Of a DNA stretch of 29,216 nt, positions 16,763-26,571 are shown piece by piece. Within the stretch, counting starts at the first letter, position 1; every line of letters begins with the position of its first letter. The notes beneath the pieces are model-generated. The model worked only from the letters and a program-made list of their open reading frames with translations, was not told the DNA's origin and did not search any database. Source of the stretch: UBA2450 sp045132035 (GTDB lineage: Bacteria; Bacillota_I; Bacilli_A; RFN20; CAG-826); contig JBGURM010000099.1 in assembly GCA_045132035.1 (NCBI GenBank), positions 1-29,216 on the forward strand, written 5' to 3'. A program made the position numbers and the translations under genes.

Positions 16763-19303
16763 TTATTTAGTTAATAATTTGAAATTTGAATATGAAGATT
16801 CAGATCCTGTTGCGTAAAGTCCGACAGACCCACTTGAGTAACAAAGTTCATCGTAATATGTGCTAACGAGAATGCCGTTTACAAACAAATCAAATCTCGA
16901 TCCTCTTGCTTTTAAAGTGATGGTTTTTGTTTTTTTTGAACCGAAAGAGAATCTAATGTTACTAATAACCACTGAACTTCTTTCAGTTAAATCCATACGA
17001 TAAAGAATCACTTTTCTAGGAGTAAAGGCCATGTAGTAGCCACGCAAATCATATTTCTTTCCAGTTGTCATATTGATATCGGTATATCCTTCAGCGTAGA
17101 TAGAATAATCACCGTATTCGGTACATCTAAAAGCAATACCGCTTTCATCAGATTCTCTAAAGATGGAATCATCGCCAGTCAACGCTAAATCGACACTTAA
17201 ATCGAAATCAGTAATGTTTTTGTTTTCAGTTAAAGCGATGTTTCTTCTATTAGCGAGCGAAGATATTGCTCCGTTAGTGAAATTCCAAGAAGAGTCACTA
17301 CCGAATTTAAATCCTCTAACATTAGCTTCGTCTTTTAATGAGGCATTTATATATAAATCTTTTTCTGCTTTTTCGATTAATTTAAATGAAACGCAATCAA
17401 AGGAATCGTTAAGTCCTTGAATCTTAAATTGATGGACTCCTTTATTAATGTTTATCTCTCCAGCAACAACTTTAGTATATTCTCCACAAGAATAATTATA
17501 CGGGAGGTCTAATGTGATATTTTCTTTATCGTCAACTTCAACAATAACCGATTTTCCATTACTGTTTTTGTTAATTAAGAATTCAACCCCATAAGTCGCA
17601 CTCTTCTTAAAATCAATAAGATATCTAGCGAAATCATTATGTTTTAAAGAAACATATGAAACGCTTGCAAAATCAATAACACCAGTATGAAGCTTGTCAT
17701 ACTTATATGATTCAACATCTTCAACTTGGTTATTCACCATATGAAGTGCTGTAGGAATATCTAAACCAGCTTGTTTAATAGCCTTGTTATCAGATAATCC
17801 ACCACCAACATTAGAATATGAGGTGTGATAAATCTTTAAATCTCCACCTTTTTTATAACCAACCTTGCCTTTAACAAAATGATTATCAGCTTTAATCTTT
17901 AAAGAATTGTCAAAGAAAACATCTAATTTATCTTCGCGATAAGAAATGCGAATGGTGTGTAAATCATCATTACTATACAGATTATAAAATTCAGCAGATT
18001 TGATTAATTTGTCTTCACCATCTTTCTTTTGATGAATACTGATTGATGATGTAGCGTCAAAAGCGATATAAGAATAGTTGTTATCATTAAGATAAGAGAA
18101 GACAAATTCACTATTTTGTCCTTTAGAAAAGTTATATTCAACTGAGTAAGAATCTTTTGTTGTTCCATCAGCGAAATAATATTCATTAGTATGAATTAAT
18201 CCAGTTTCATCATTAGAAGAAAACACTGCTTTATCTGGAACAATGGAATTATTTAAATTGTGTTTAGCGGTCAATAAATCGCCACTAGCAAATAATCGAT
18301 CTAAATTATAACTATGAATATTCTTTTCTGCGTCATCAATAGAATCATACGCCATATAGATACTATCTAAATCTGGACCTAAAACAGTAGAAGGATGGCC
18401 AAGCCCAACAGCGCCTTCACTCTTATCAGTATTGACCATTAATTTGTCGGTAGCGCCATATCTAAATGAATTAGCTAATCCACTTGGTGTTTCATCGTCC
18501 CATCCATCACTTACTGAATAGTTAATATGATAACTATTTAAAGTGTCATAACCGCTAGAATATAAAAGATAATATTTCCCAGCGTGAAAGAACAAAGATG
18601 GTGAATCAGTATTTAAATCAGAATATCTGTCAGTTCCGTTAATTTTAATTTCAGTATCAAGAATCGACTCCATTGATTGCATAGTGGAAATGCTGATTTG
18701 TCCTTTTCCACCTGTAATGAAAAATGGGTTATCATTTGCACCAAAGAAAATGGTGCCATCTCTTTTTGAATCCAAACTAGAACGATTAAGAGAGGTGAAT
18801 GGACCATTAGGTTTTTTACTACGTAAGATAAAGTGTCCAACTCCTCCGTTATTTGATTCATACATATAGAAGTAACCATTATAGTAATAAACTTCTGGGG
18901 CTCTTGCTTTAAAGGTTGCCCCTTTATCTTTACCAACAACATAACCAGTAGGTAGTCCTTCTCCGGTCATAGTCTCCCAGTTAACTAAATCGCTACTCTT
19001 CCAACCTCTAACACCACTATCGTTGCTGTTTTCACTTGTAGAAGCATATAAATAATATTCCCCATTAAATCTCATAATAAATGGAGATGATAAACCATAT
19101 TCTTCCCATTGATTTGCAATAGAAGATGCCCCATCAGCGTGGTAATCACTATATTGAGAATTGTCATAATAAGAAACATTATATGTAGCTGTAGTTCCTT
19201 TATTTTCCTCAACAGGACCATAAGAAGCATTGCTGTTACATCCAGTTAAACCAACAAGCATAGAAGGAACAAACAAGAAAGAAATTAATCTATTTTTTTT
19301 CAT
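16763..19303 (-). CDS. GH43-like lipoprotein with altered active site
   Basis: 846 residues. Lipobox LTGC (Cys22). It has the same architecture as the downstream GH43 protein: propeller (about 65-360), LamG-like, CBM6-like and LamG-like. The catalytic base position reads SSP (Ser73) instead of ADP. The middle Asp is kept (RDG, Asp182), and the general acid position is Asp233 (TDSP) instead of Glu. His in GLGHP is kept. Loss of the base should abolish normal inverting hydrolysis, so a carbohydrate-binding role on the cell surface is the simplest reading. Its ribosome site (AGGGGG) overlaps the stop codon of the upstream paralogue, indicating translational coupling. A new activity cannot be ruled out. 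Confidence 0.85.
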   Translation of the reverse strand: MKKNRLISFLFVPSMLVGLTGCNSNASYGPVEENKGTTATYNVSYYDNSQYSDYHADGASSIANQWEEYGLSSPFIMRFNGEYYLYASTSENSNDSGVRGWKSSDLVNWETMTGEGLPTGYVVGKDKGATFKARAPEVYYYNGYFYMYESNNGGVGHFILRSKKPNGPFTSLNRSSLDSKRDGTIFFGANDNPFFITGGKGQISISTMQSMESILDTEIKINGTDRYSDLNTDSPSLFFHAGKYYLLYSSGYDTLNSYHINYSVSDGWDDETPSGLANSFRYGATDKLMVNTDKSEGAVGLGHPSTVLGPDLDSIYMAYDSIDDAEKNIHSYNLDRLFASGDLLTAKHNLNNSIVPDKAVFSSNDETGLIHTNEYYFADGTTKDSYSVEYNFSKGQNSEFVFSYLNDNNYSYIAFDATSSISIHQKKDGEDKLIKSAEFYNLYSNDDLHTIRISYREDKLDVFFDNSLKIKADNHFVKGKVGYKKGGDLKIYHTSYSNVGGGLSDNKAIKQAGLDIPTALHMVNNQVEDVESYKYDKLHTGVIDFASVSYVSLKHNDFARYLIDFKKSATYGVEFLINKNSNGKSVIVEVDDKENITLDLPYNYSCGEYTKVVAGEININKGVHQFKIQGLNDSFDCVSFKLIEKAEKDLYINASLKDEANVRGFKFGSDSSWNFTNGAISSLANRRNIALTENKNITDFDLSVDLALTGDDSIFRESDESGIAFRCTEYGDYSIYAEGYTDINMTTGKKYDLRGYYMAFTPRKVILYRMDLTERSSVVISNIRFSFGSKKTKTITLKARGSRFDLFVNGILVSTYYDELCYSSGSVGLYATGSESSYSNFKLLTK

Positions 19304-19312
19304 AATGACCCC

Positions 19313-21838
19313 CTATTCCTCAACTGCCTTAACAGACATATTACGAATCATTCCAACCGCGTCAGAAGAGCCAAACGCTAATCTGCCAGCACTAATAGCA
19401 AACGCATCAACAACATCAAAGACTAAAGTTTCGCCTCTATAAACTTTGATTGAATTTCCATTAACGATGATTCGATACGATTGGAAAACGTTGTTTTTAT
19501 TAGATAGCGCCTCACTTGCGAAAGTTACACCATTACCATATTGATGTTTGACTAAATCAATTGAATATTGAGATATTTCCAAGAAATATCCAATTGAACT
19601 TTCGTTATTATCTACAACGCTTGTGACATAGTTATCGCATCTAAACCCGATAGTCACAAATCCAGTAATCATAACGGCGTCAGAGAACGCAACTTCAACA
19701 TCTAATTCAAAATCGGTAAATGTGTTATCACCAACATAGGCGAAAGTATTCGCGTTTTCATATGTTCTATGGCAACGATATTCATCATCAATCAAAAAGT
19801 CTGTAACATAATGGACACCTTTTGTAGCAAAGGAATCTAAAGCATTCTCATAATTTGGAACAAATTCACTAACTTTGATTAATCTTAGAGAAACAAGTTT
19901 AAGTGCTCCTTTAGAAAGATTTTCAATTAACAATTCATTAGCGCCTTTGTTAACATTAAATTCGCAAGTCAAAGTTCTAACAAAACCACTTTCGCCTATT
20001 GTTTTTGTTTGATAAACATATTCATTGTTATTACCTAAACGAATTCCAAGAGCGCAATTATATTTTGTAAATGAAGAGTTAAACACTAGCTCAACACCAT
20101 ATCGACCATTTTCTTTTACATCAACCAAATATCTAGCGTAGTCACGGAATGATTTCATTTCTAAATATTTGCTTCCATATAGATCATCAAATTTGTTATC
20201 TACTACTTTTATGTTATTAGCATCAACGATTGAAGAATTGGCTTTATCATATGTCTCCGCTGGTATAATTGCTTCACCGTGTTTAAAGACGTTTCGTTGG
20301 ACTTCTTCAGCGGTTTTTTCACTAAATAACGTCTTTTCAACAACAGAATTTGAATTGTATTTAAAGCCAAATTTGTTAGTCACAAATGATTTTGGTTCTT
20401 CATCAAGAAGTGTCATATCATCTAATTGAATACGAAGCTTTTCATCTTTAATGACTTTAACAATGTGGTTATCGTTATAAACATTTACTTCATTAGCAAC
20501 GAATGATAATCCATTTTCTCTAACAACTAGAGAGGCTTTCTTGTTTTCTTTATCAATGGACACCACATAAGTATTGTTGTTTGATTTATAGCCAACATAA
20601 ATTTCATCAATGTCTTTAAAATAAGACACCAATGTGTATTTGTCTCCTAAATCATCAGGAGTAAATCTCTTTTCTTCTCCAGTATAAGAAAGGTTGATTT
20701 CACTTAATTCTTGCCTTTCTAAGATAGAATCGGTTTCTCGATGTGCGAAAGCAATATTCGCGCCTGAATAATAAAATGGAGAAATATTGAAATGTCTAAC
20801 TCCGTCCTTATCCATCGATGAATAATAGCCATAATAAGAAAGCATATCTTGGCCTTCAACGATTCCTAAGTCGCCAAGAGCCACATCTCCGTTTTGATAG
20901 TTGGTATTAATTAATAGAGGTTCATTCTTTTGATTAAAGAAGGATTCCGCTAATTTATTTGCTGAAGAATAATCAGGATTAACCGCACTAACAACATTGC
21001 TTCTATACGATAAGTAGTTCTCGCTTTGTAATGAATAAGTTAAATAACATGTTCCATCAATATCAATTAAAGAAGGGTTAGTAACAGGATTAGTCGCGCC
21101 TTTATATTCATCAGTAACAGTCGCGTTTATTTGAGCTCTTGTACTGTAATCGATTTCGTTGATCGATTTCATTTCATATAAATAGGCACCAGTTTCTCCT
21201 CCACTGACAAAATAGATTTTTGATGATGGAGAAACAAAAATTGATCCGGTATATATTTGAGAATAATTCAAATCACATTCATAAATGAATGGTCCTTCAG
21301 GAGAAGAAGATTTAAACATCTTGTATCCTTTTGGAGTAGAGAAATATAAGTGGAATTCATCTTCATAATAAACAACTCTAGGGTTTTTAGCTGCAAATGT
21401 TTCTTTAACTTTTCCTGTAACATATCCAGCGCTATTAAGAGAATCAATAATAGACCAATTTATTAAATCTTTTGATTTATATGCTTTAATGCCCACGTTG
21501 TTATCAGGAGTTGACTGATATAAATAATATGAATCTTTATATTTGAAAATTGATGGGGAGTGAATTCCGTAGCCACTCCATTGAGCCGGGAGATCGTTAA
21601 AACTATTATTAGAATAATAATTAGGCACATATCCATCTAAGTTGAGTGGAGCAACAGCTTCACTACCATCTTCTGGAAGAGTCACTGAGCCTGGTCTTGG
21701 TGTTGTTTCACTATCATCAGGGAAAGAGACATCATCCATTGTTGCTGGAGTATCTTCTTTATAACTATCTGCATTTTGATTACATCCAACAACCATAACT
21801 AAGGATGCAAGAACGAATAATAAACGACTTTTTTTCAT
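19313..21838 (-). CDS. GH43-like lipoprotein lacking all catalytic residues
   Basis: 841 residues. Lipobox VVGC (Cys19), followed by an acidic, Ser/Thr/Pro-rich linker (20-65) that would hold the domain off the membrane. The propeller (about 70-380) aligns with the two downstream paralogues, but the triad positions are Ser94 (HSPSIF), Thr197 (IYTGSIF) and Asn254 (VTNPSL), and the usual GxGH is ALGD. All three catalytic acids and the His are therefore gone, while the fold motifs (YYLYQST, SKDLINW, SPEGPF) persist. LamG-like and CBM6-like domains follow. It is most likely a surface glycan-binding protein derived from an enzyme. AAGGAG is 7 bases upstream of ATG, right after the stop of the preceding gene. 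Confidence 0.85.
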   Translation of the reverse strand: MKKSRLLFVLASLVMVVGCNQNADSYKEDTPATMDDVSFPDDSETTPRPGSVTLPEDGSEAVAPLNLDGYVPNYYSNNSFNDLPAQWSGYGIHSPSIFKYKDSYYLYQSTPDNNVGIKAYKSKDLINWSIIDSLNSAGYVTGKVKETFAAKNPRVVYYEDEFHLYFSTPKGYKMFKSSSPEGPFIYECDLNYSQIYTGSIFVSPSSKIYFVSGGETGAYLYEMKSINEIDYSTRAQINATVTDEYKGATNPVTNPSLIDIDGTCYLTYSLQSENYLSYRSNVVSAVNPDYSSANKLAESFFNQKNEPLLINTNYQNGDVALGDLGIVEGQDMLSYYGYYSSMDKDGVRHFNISPFYYSGANIAFAHRETDSILERQELSEINLSYTGEEKRFTPDDLGDKYTLVSYFKDIDEIYVGYKSNNNTYVVSIDKENKKASLVVRENGLSFVANEVNVYNDNHIVKVIKDEKLRIQLDDMTLLDEEPKSFVTNKFGFKYNSNSVVEKTLFSEKTAEEVQRNVFKHGEAIIPAETYDKANSSIVDANNIKVVDNKFDDLYGSKYLEMKSFRDYARYLVDVKENGRYGVELVFNSSFTKYNCALGIRLGNNNEYVYQTKTIGESGFVRTLTCEFNVNKGANELLIENLSKGALKLVSLRLIKVSEFVPNYENALDSFATKGVHYVTDFLIDDEYRCHRTYENANTFAYVGDNTFTDFELDVEVAFSDAVMITGFVTIGFRCDNYVTSVVDNNESSIGYFLEISQYSIDLVKHQYGNGVTFASEALSNKNNVFQSYRIIVNGNSIKVYRGETLVFDVVDAFAISAGRLAFGSSDAVGMIRNMSVKAVEE

Positions 21839-21849
21839 ATTCTTACTCC

Positions 21850-24405
21850 TTAACTTAAACTAATGTAATTGGCTTGATTGGAAAATGTTCCAACAGTCTT
21901 TACAAACTTATTATTTTTATAAATCCAACCATCACCGCTGGATGTGTAGAACCTAATTGTTGTCTTAGATGTTTCACTTACTTCATAAACAAGCATTGAA
22001 ATAGGACTTGATTTGCTAAGTGTCACATTATTAGGAGCACCAGCAATAATAGCTAATTCTTCATATGTGAAATGGAGTTTATAAACAAAGCATCCTTTTT
22101 CATTGATTGCTTCATAGTTTTTGCTATCTAATTTTTGGGCATCGATAATAAAGTTTTTAGCGGTTCCATTGTTATGTGATTTATCACTCCACCACAATTG
22201 GTTGCTTCCTTGGGACTTAAAATCATATGAATTTGCATAACAAATTGTGTTGTCACTATAGATTCTGAAGTTAATGTCATAACAATCAAGACCATCTTTA
22301 TACATTCTCCAAGCATCAAGGTTATTTCCATCAAGATTAAGAATGACATTGATTGCTTCGAGCCCTGTCAAATAACGTGGATTAAAGTGCATATCAAATC
22401 CACTGCTAACTGTAACTTCAATATTTAAGCCATCATTGTCTCTAGTATATGTAGCATAAACAAGATCGGCGTTATTTGGAATGTCTTCTTCGAGCGCTCC
22501 ATCAACAGCGTGATAGAAATATAAGAAGTCGTTTTCTTTGTTGTTTGGAGCAAAATATGGATTTCCTGATTTGTCAAATCTCATATAAGTTGCAGTTGAA
22601 TAGAAATCAATATACTCATCTTTAACAATATCTTTGTTTGCAACAGATTCTTGATATTTTGCACCGTCAAAGAACGCAGCCGCTAATCCATACACACTTG
22701 TTGATGTTAAATCCATAATTGAGAAAGGAATGTCGAAAGAATATTCAACAAGAACATTTGTTTTTTTGTTAACTTTTATTTGGCTAGATTTTTGTTGATT
22801 ATATTCAAAAGAGGTGGTTTCTTCATTATATTCACTAAAGAAAACATCTTTTCCATCATATTTAATTTCATAGTCTCCATTACGATAGTTACTACCAAAA
22901 GAGCTGTAGTTGCCATTATTAAAATTAATTAAAACAAACTCTCCATCAACAATTTCATAAGGAGTAAGTGCTTTTACAAAAACTGAAGAAGAACATCTTG
23001 AAGTTTCAACTGTTGCGTAATTAGAAATTAAAGATGCTTTTTTAGGTGAAATAATTGTTGTTGTGCTCTTACGCATCTCAAAGGATTCAACATTAGATAA
23101 GCCATCAGAATGCATATATTGTTTTTCATAACCGCTCTTCTCAAACATCAAAACATTCTCAACGTTTTTATAAACATTAATTGTGTACTCACCACTACTA
23201 TTTGTTTTAGCAGTAATATTTGGATGCCCAAGAACTGAAACTTTAAAATTTGAAAGTGCATCACCAGTAAACGCGGTTAGGGAGCCTGAAACTTGTGCTG
23301 TCTCAGAATCAGAAGCAAGCATCGTAAATGTTTGACTATATTCCGCGCCATTAGCTAAGGCTAAATTATTTTTATCATAAATCAATGTTGTATCTAAATA
23401 ATCGGTTTTAGAGGCTGTAACAACAAAATCGCTTTCTGATTTAATGTTTTCAAACATGAAATTACCATTGTTATCAGTTTTGCTCACATATTTCCTGCTC
23501 GTATCATTGCTATAATATCCTTCAACACGAACATTTGATAAAGGGGTATTAGAAGAATCAATAACAGTTCCTACAACAGAAGATTTGTTTGCGGTTGCTA
23601 GATTTTCAAATTGACTTCTCGTATAGAAACTATTTCCGTATAAAACTATATAACAAGAAGGGATATCAGCATTAGGAATTTTAAATGTTGGGTGACCACC
23701 CATACCTTTTCTATCTCTTTTTCCTGAATAGTCATCTAAAACCGTTTGAACAAAAGAGAATCCAAAAGGAGTTTTTTCGTTAGCGCCATTAAAGAAAGAA
23801 ACATATGGGATTCGATATTCAATACAATATCCAGCATCAGGATCTCCGGTATTATCATTAACTGTTGTTCCTTCCTTAAAGGAAGTACACATCGTTGCAC
23901 CAAAACCAATTAGTGTTGAAGTATCCCAATCTGTTCCTGTTCCTCTAATAACTTTTGAATAATTATTCGCATTAGCGGCCAAATAGATTCTTAAATCATC
24001 TTTTTGAGGTGCGTTTCCTCCATTAAGAAGAACATCAATATTCATTTCGATGCCGTCTTCATCTTGAGCGTTGTTATCGCCAATGGCCCTTGTTGTAACG
24101 GTTGAATCATCAACATCAAAATACATATACATCGCTTGTTTTGTGCGATAAAAATACAATTTGACAGCTTTGCTATTTACACCAAAAGATAGGATTGGTG
24201 TGGAACCATATTGTGAGTCTTTTATTCCATCAATCACAACTTCGTGATCAGGGACATTTTCACTATCAAAATCAAATTGAACATTACTAGTTTGTTTTTG
24301 ATTGATATAACTTAAATAAGTTGCTGAAGCAACTCCAACAGTAAAAGCGGTTGTTGATAGAGCAATCCCAATTGTACTGATAATCTTTTTAATTGTGTGA
24401 GCCAT
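21850..24405 (-). CDS. Surface protein with CBM9/DOMON-like and carboxypeptidase-regulatory-like domains
   Basis: 851 residues. A single N-terminal membrane segment (about 8-30), no lipobox. Residues about 55-260 resemble a CBM9/DOMON-type beta sandwich (YGSTPILSFG, MYMYFDVDD, EYRIPYVSFF). Two carboxypeptidase-regulatory-like repeats follow (about 278-375 and 378-460), each with the 'G.V.D....L.NV.V' opening and 'T..NG.F.F' motif. The C-terminal region (about 590-850) looks like a second, diverged CBM9-like module. No catalytic residues are evident, so a glycan-binding role at the membrane is inferred. Its start lies 3 bases beyond the stop of the permease gene and its ribosome site (AAGGGA) is inside that gene, so the two are translationally coupled. 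This ties it to the transporter. Confidence 0.8.
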   Translation of the reverse strand: MAHTIKKIISTIGIALSTTAFTVGVASATYLSYINQKQTSNVQFDFDSENVPDHEVVIDGIKDSQYGSTPILSFGVNSKAVKLYFYRTKQAMYMYFDVDDSTVTTRAIGDNNAQDEDGIEMNIDVLLNGGNAPQKDDLRIYLAANANNYSKVIRGTGTDWDTSTLIGFGATMCTSFKEGTTVNDNTGDPDAGYCIEYRIPYVSFFNGANEKTPFGFSFVQTVLDDYSGKRDRKGMGGHPTFKIPNADIPSCYIVLYGNSFYTRSQFENLATANKSSVVGTVIDSSNTPLSNVRVEGYYSNDTSRKYVSKTDNNGNFMFENIKSESDFVVTASKTDYLDTTLIYDKNNLALANGAEYSQTFTMLASDSETAQVSGSLTAFTGDALSNFKVSVLGHPNITAKTNSSGEYTINVYKNVENVLMFEKSGYEKQYMHSDGLSNVESFEMRKSTTTIISPKKASLISNYATVETSRCSSSVFVKALTPYEIVDGEFVLINFNNGNYSSFGSNYRNGDYEIKYDGKDVFFSEYNEETTSFEYNQQKSSQIKVNKKTNVLVEYSFDIPFSIMDLTSTSVYGLAAAFFDGAKYQESVANKDIVKDEYIDFYSTATYMRFDKSGNPYFAPNNKENDFLYFYHAVDGALEEDIPNNADLVYATYTRDNDGLNIEVTVSSGFDMHFNPRYLTGLEAINVILNLDGNNLDAWRMYKDGLDCYDINFRIYSDNTICYANSYDFKSQGSNQLWWSDKSHNNGTAKNFIIDAQKLDSKNYEAINEKGCFVYKLHFTYEELAIIAGAPNNVTLSKSSPISMLVYEVSETSKTTIRFYTSSGDGWIYKNNKFVKTVGTFSNQANYISLS

Positions 24406-24408
24406 ATT

Positions 24409-25587
24409 TTATCCCTTAACCGCTCCAATAGACATCGACTTAATGAAGAATTTTTGTAAAATCAAATAAACAACAATCATTGGTAAGCAACTTAATACTG
24501 CGCCAGCAAAGACTTTTGTTTGTCCCCAGTTGCCCATATTGGTTTCGAAAATTGAATGCATTAATACTTGAAGGGTTTTATTTGCTCTCGATTCAAGGTA
24601 AATGGATGGAGCAAAGAAGTCGTTCCATATTCCCATAAACCAGAAAATGTCTTGTGCGGCAATAGCTGGTAAAAGAAGCGGAATCATAATTTGAACAAAC
24701 ATTCTAAATGTAGAACATCCATCAATCTTGGCAGCTTCAAATAGTTCAGAAGGAATTCCTTTCATATATTGAATGAAGAAGAACATAGTCCCTACGTGTA
24801 TAAATAAATGAGGAACAATTAATGGGAGAAGCGTGTCATACCAGTGAATAATGTTATACGCAATAAATCTTGGCATAAGCAAAACTGCTCCAGGAATCAT
24901 CATTCCGCTTAAAAGGAATAATAACCAGAATTGTTTACTTCGTAGTTTTAATTTAGCAAAAGAGAACGCTGCCATAGCGGCAAAGAATGTTCCACAAGGA
25001 ATAACCGCAACAACAATAATAAGGGTGTTTTTATAGCCAACAAGGAGGTTCTCTTGAGTTAAAATCAATTCGTAGTTTTCAAAGTTAAATATATTCTCTG
25101 GGAATAATCCTGCTTTATTTTCAACGTATTCAATAGGTGTTTTAAATGAAGAGAACACCATATAGATAAGCGGGAATAAAACAAGGAAAGAAAGGAACGC
25201 TAAAATTAAATTACTAGCGATAGCGGAAATAACATCTTTAACTTTATCACGACGATCTTTTAATTCTTTTTCTGTTAGAGGAACACTAGGATCTCTAACT
25301 GGTTTTTCTTCTTTTTCTATTACTTGTCTAAAGACCAATTCTCTTTCATTAACAAGCCAGAGCCTGCCTATTTTCTCTTTTTCCTTGACCTTTTCTTTTT
25401 TAGGAGCATGTCCACTAGAAAGATATTTTTGTAAGGCTAATCTATCTTCTTCTTTAACTAACGATTCTTCAACATAACCATCAAATGGAGTTGGTGATTC
25501 ATCAACAACCCAAATCTCTTCATTATTTGAGGTACTACTCTCACGAAGATAATAGAAATAAGTTTTGTGATTATTATTTTCCATCAT
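24409..25587 (-). CDS. CUT1 sugar ABC transporter permease (MsmG/UgpE type) with long N-terminal extension
   Basis: 392 residues. Membrane part from about 122 with six predicted helices and the EAA loop (ELFEAAKIDGCSTF, about 281-294) that docks the ATPase. It belongs to the MalG/UgpE/MsmG branch, which is usually about 270-300 residues. Here about 120 extra, mostly charged residues precede helix 1, including Lys/Glu-rich stretches (63-72, 105-118) and a 'YFYYLRES...EIWVVDE' patch. The extension would lie in the cytoplasm. ATG at 25587 overlaps the TGA of the upstream permease by four bases (ATGA). A second ATG follows at once. No internal start with a good ribosome site was noticed that would remove the extension. 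Confidence 0.9.
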   Translation of the reverse strand: MMENNNHKTYFYYLRESSTSNNEEIWVVDESPTPFDGYVEESLVKEEDRLALQKYLSSGHAPKKEKVKEKEKIGRLWLVNERELVFRQVIEKEEKPVRDPSVPLTEKELKDRRDKVKDVISAIASNLILAFLSFLVLFPLIYMVFSSFKTPIEYVENKAGLFPENIFNFENYELILTQENLLVGYKNTLIIVVAVIPCGTFFAAMAAFSFAKLKLRSKQFWLLFLLSGMMIPGAVLLMPRFIAYNIIHWYDTLLPLIVPHLFIHVGTMFFFIQYMKGIPSELFEAAKIDGCSTFRMFVQIMIPLLLPAIAAQDIFWFMGIWNDFFAPSIYLESRANKTLQVLMHSIFETNMGNWGQTKVFAGAVLSCLPMIVVYLILQKFFIKSMSIGAVKG

Positions 25588-26570
25588 AAATCAAGCACCC
25601 ACTTATTTGACAATTTGAATTGAATGATAGTGATCGCCATAATAGCTACACCTAGAACAATCGCAGCAGCACTAGCAAGAGAATAGCTCGCTCCACCACT
25701 AGAATTGATTCCATATTCCCAAATGAAATAAACAATTGTTCTTCCTCTACCAGCAGCAAAAATTCTTGCATCAGAATAACTCTGCAAGCACCCCGCTAAA
25801 CGCATAATAAGTAGATAGAACGTAACCGGAGTAAGCATTGGGAAAGTGATATGCGCAAATTGTCTCAATCCACTAGCGCCATCCATTTCAGCAGCTTCAT
25901 AGTATTCCTTAGAAATATTACACATTGAAGCATAATAAAGAATCATCGCACTTCCCATGCCGTTGATTGAGTTTTTCAAAATGATAGCGACTAAAACTAA
26001 ATTATCATCGCCAAGGAAGTTCCATTTGTTGCCGAAAATAGCGTTAATGATACCAGTGTATTTAATTCCAGCTGTATCATCATAAGCAAAAATAACTCTC
26101 CAAATGATACCAGCCGCAACTGCACTACAAACTGTTGGTAAATATAAAAGGACACGATAAACAGTATTGGATTTACGGCATCCTTTTGAATTTGCTAAAG
26201 CTGCACAGAGCAAACCCAATCCAATCGCGATAGGAACCTCAATGATATAAACAAGGGTATTCGTTACACATTTAAGGAATTCCCTACCTGTCGGACCAGA
26301 TAAATCAAATAAATCTATGTAGTTTTTAAAACCATAGTTTTCAGCAAATGTATATTCCATTGTTAGTGGATCATAATGCAAGAACGATAAGAACAATGCC
26401 ACAAACATTGGAATGATAGTAAAAATAGTAAAGCTGATAACAGGTGCGAGTATGAACAAAAACGCCACTGCTCTTTCTTTTCTTAATAATTTACTAGTTT
26501 TACGCTTTTTCACAGTTTTGCTGATAGGTGTAAAACCATCAATTTCAACTGTGTTAACATAAGAAGTCAT
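25584..26570 (-). CDS. CUT1 sugar ABC transporter permease (MsmF/UgpA type)
   Basis: 328 residues. A cytoplasmic tail with a basic cluster (KKRKTSKLLRKER, about 21-33) precedes the first membrane helix (about 35-62); five more follow. The EAA loop reads EYYEAAEMDGASGLRQF (about 222-238), diagnostic for the inner-membrane subunit that binds the nucleotide-binding protein. It is of the MalF/UgpA/MsmF branch and pairs with the next gene to form the channel. Start ATG lies one base after the stop of the binding-protein gene and its stop overlaps the next start, so the three are one translationally coupled set. The substrate is presumably an oligosaccharide; the sequence does not say which. Confidence 0.93.
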   Translation of the reverse strand: MTSYVNTVEIDGFTPISKTVKKRKTSKLLRKERAVAFLFILAPVISFTIFTIIPMFVALFLSFLHYDPLTMEYTFAENYGFKNYIDLFDLSGPTGREFLKCVTNTLVYIIEVPIAIGLGLLCAALANSKGCRKSNTVYRVLLYLPTVCSAVAAGIIWRVIFAYDDTAGIKYTGIINAIFGNKWNFLGDDNLVLVAIILKNSINGMGSAMILYYASMCNISKEYYEAAEMDGASGLRQFAHITFPMLTPVTFYLLIMRLAGCLQSYSDARIFAAGRGRTIVYFIWEYGINSSGGASYSLASAAAIVLGVAIMAITIIQFKLSNKWVLDL

Positions 26571-26571
26571 T

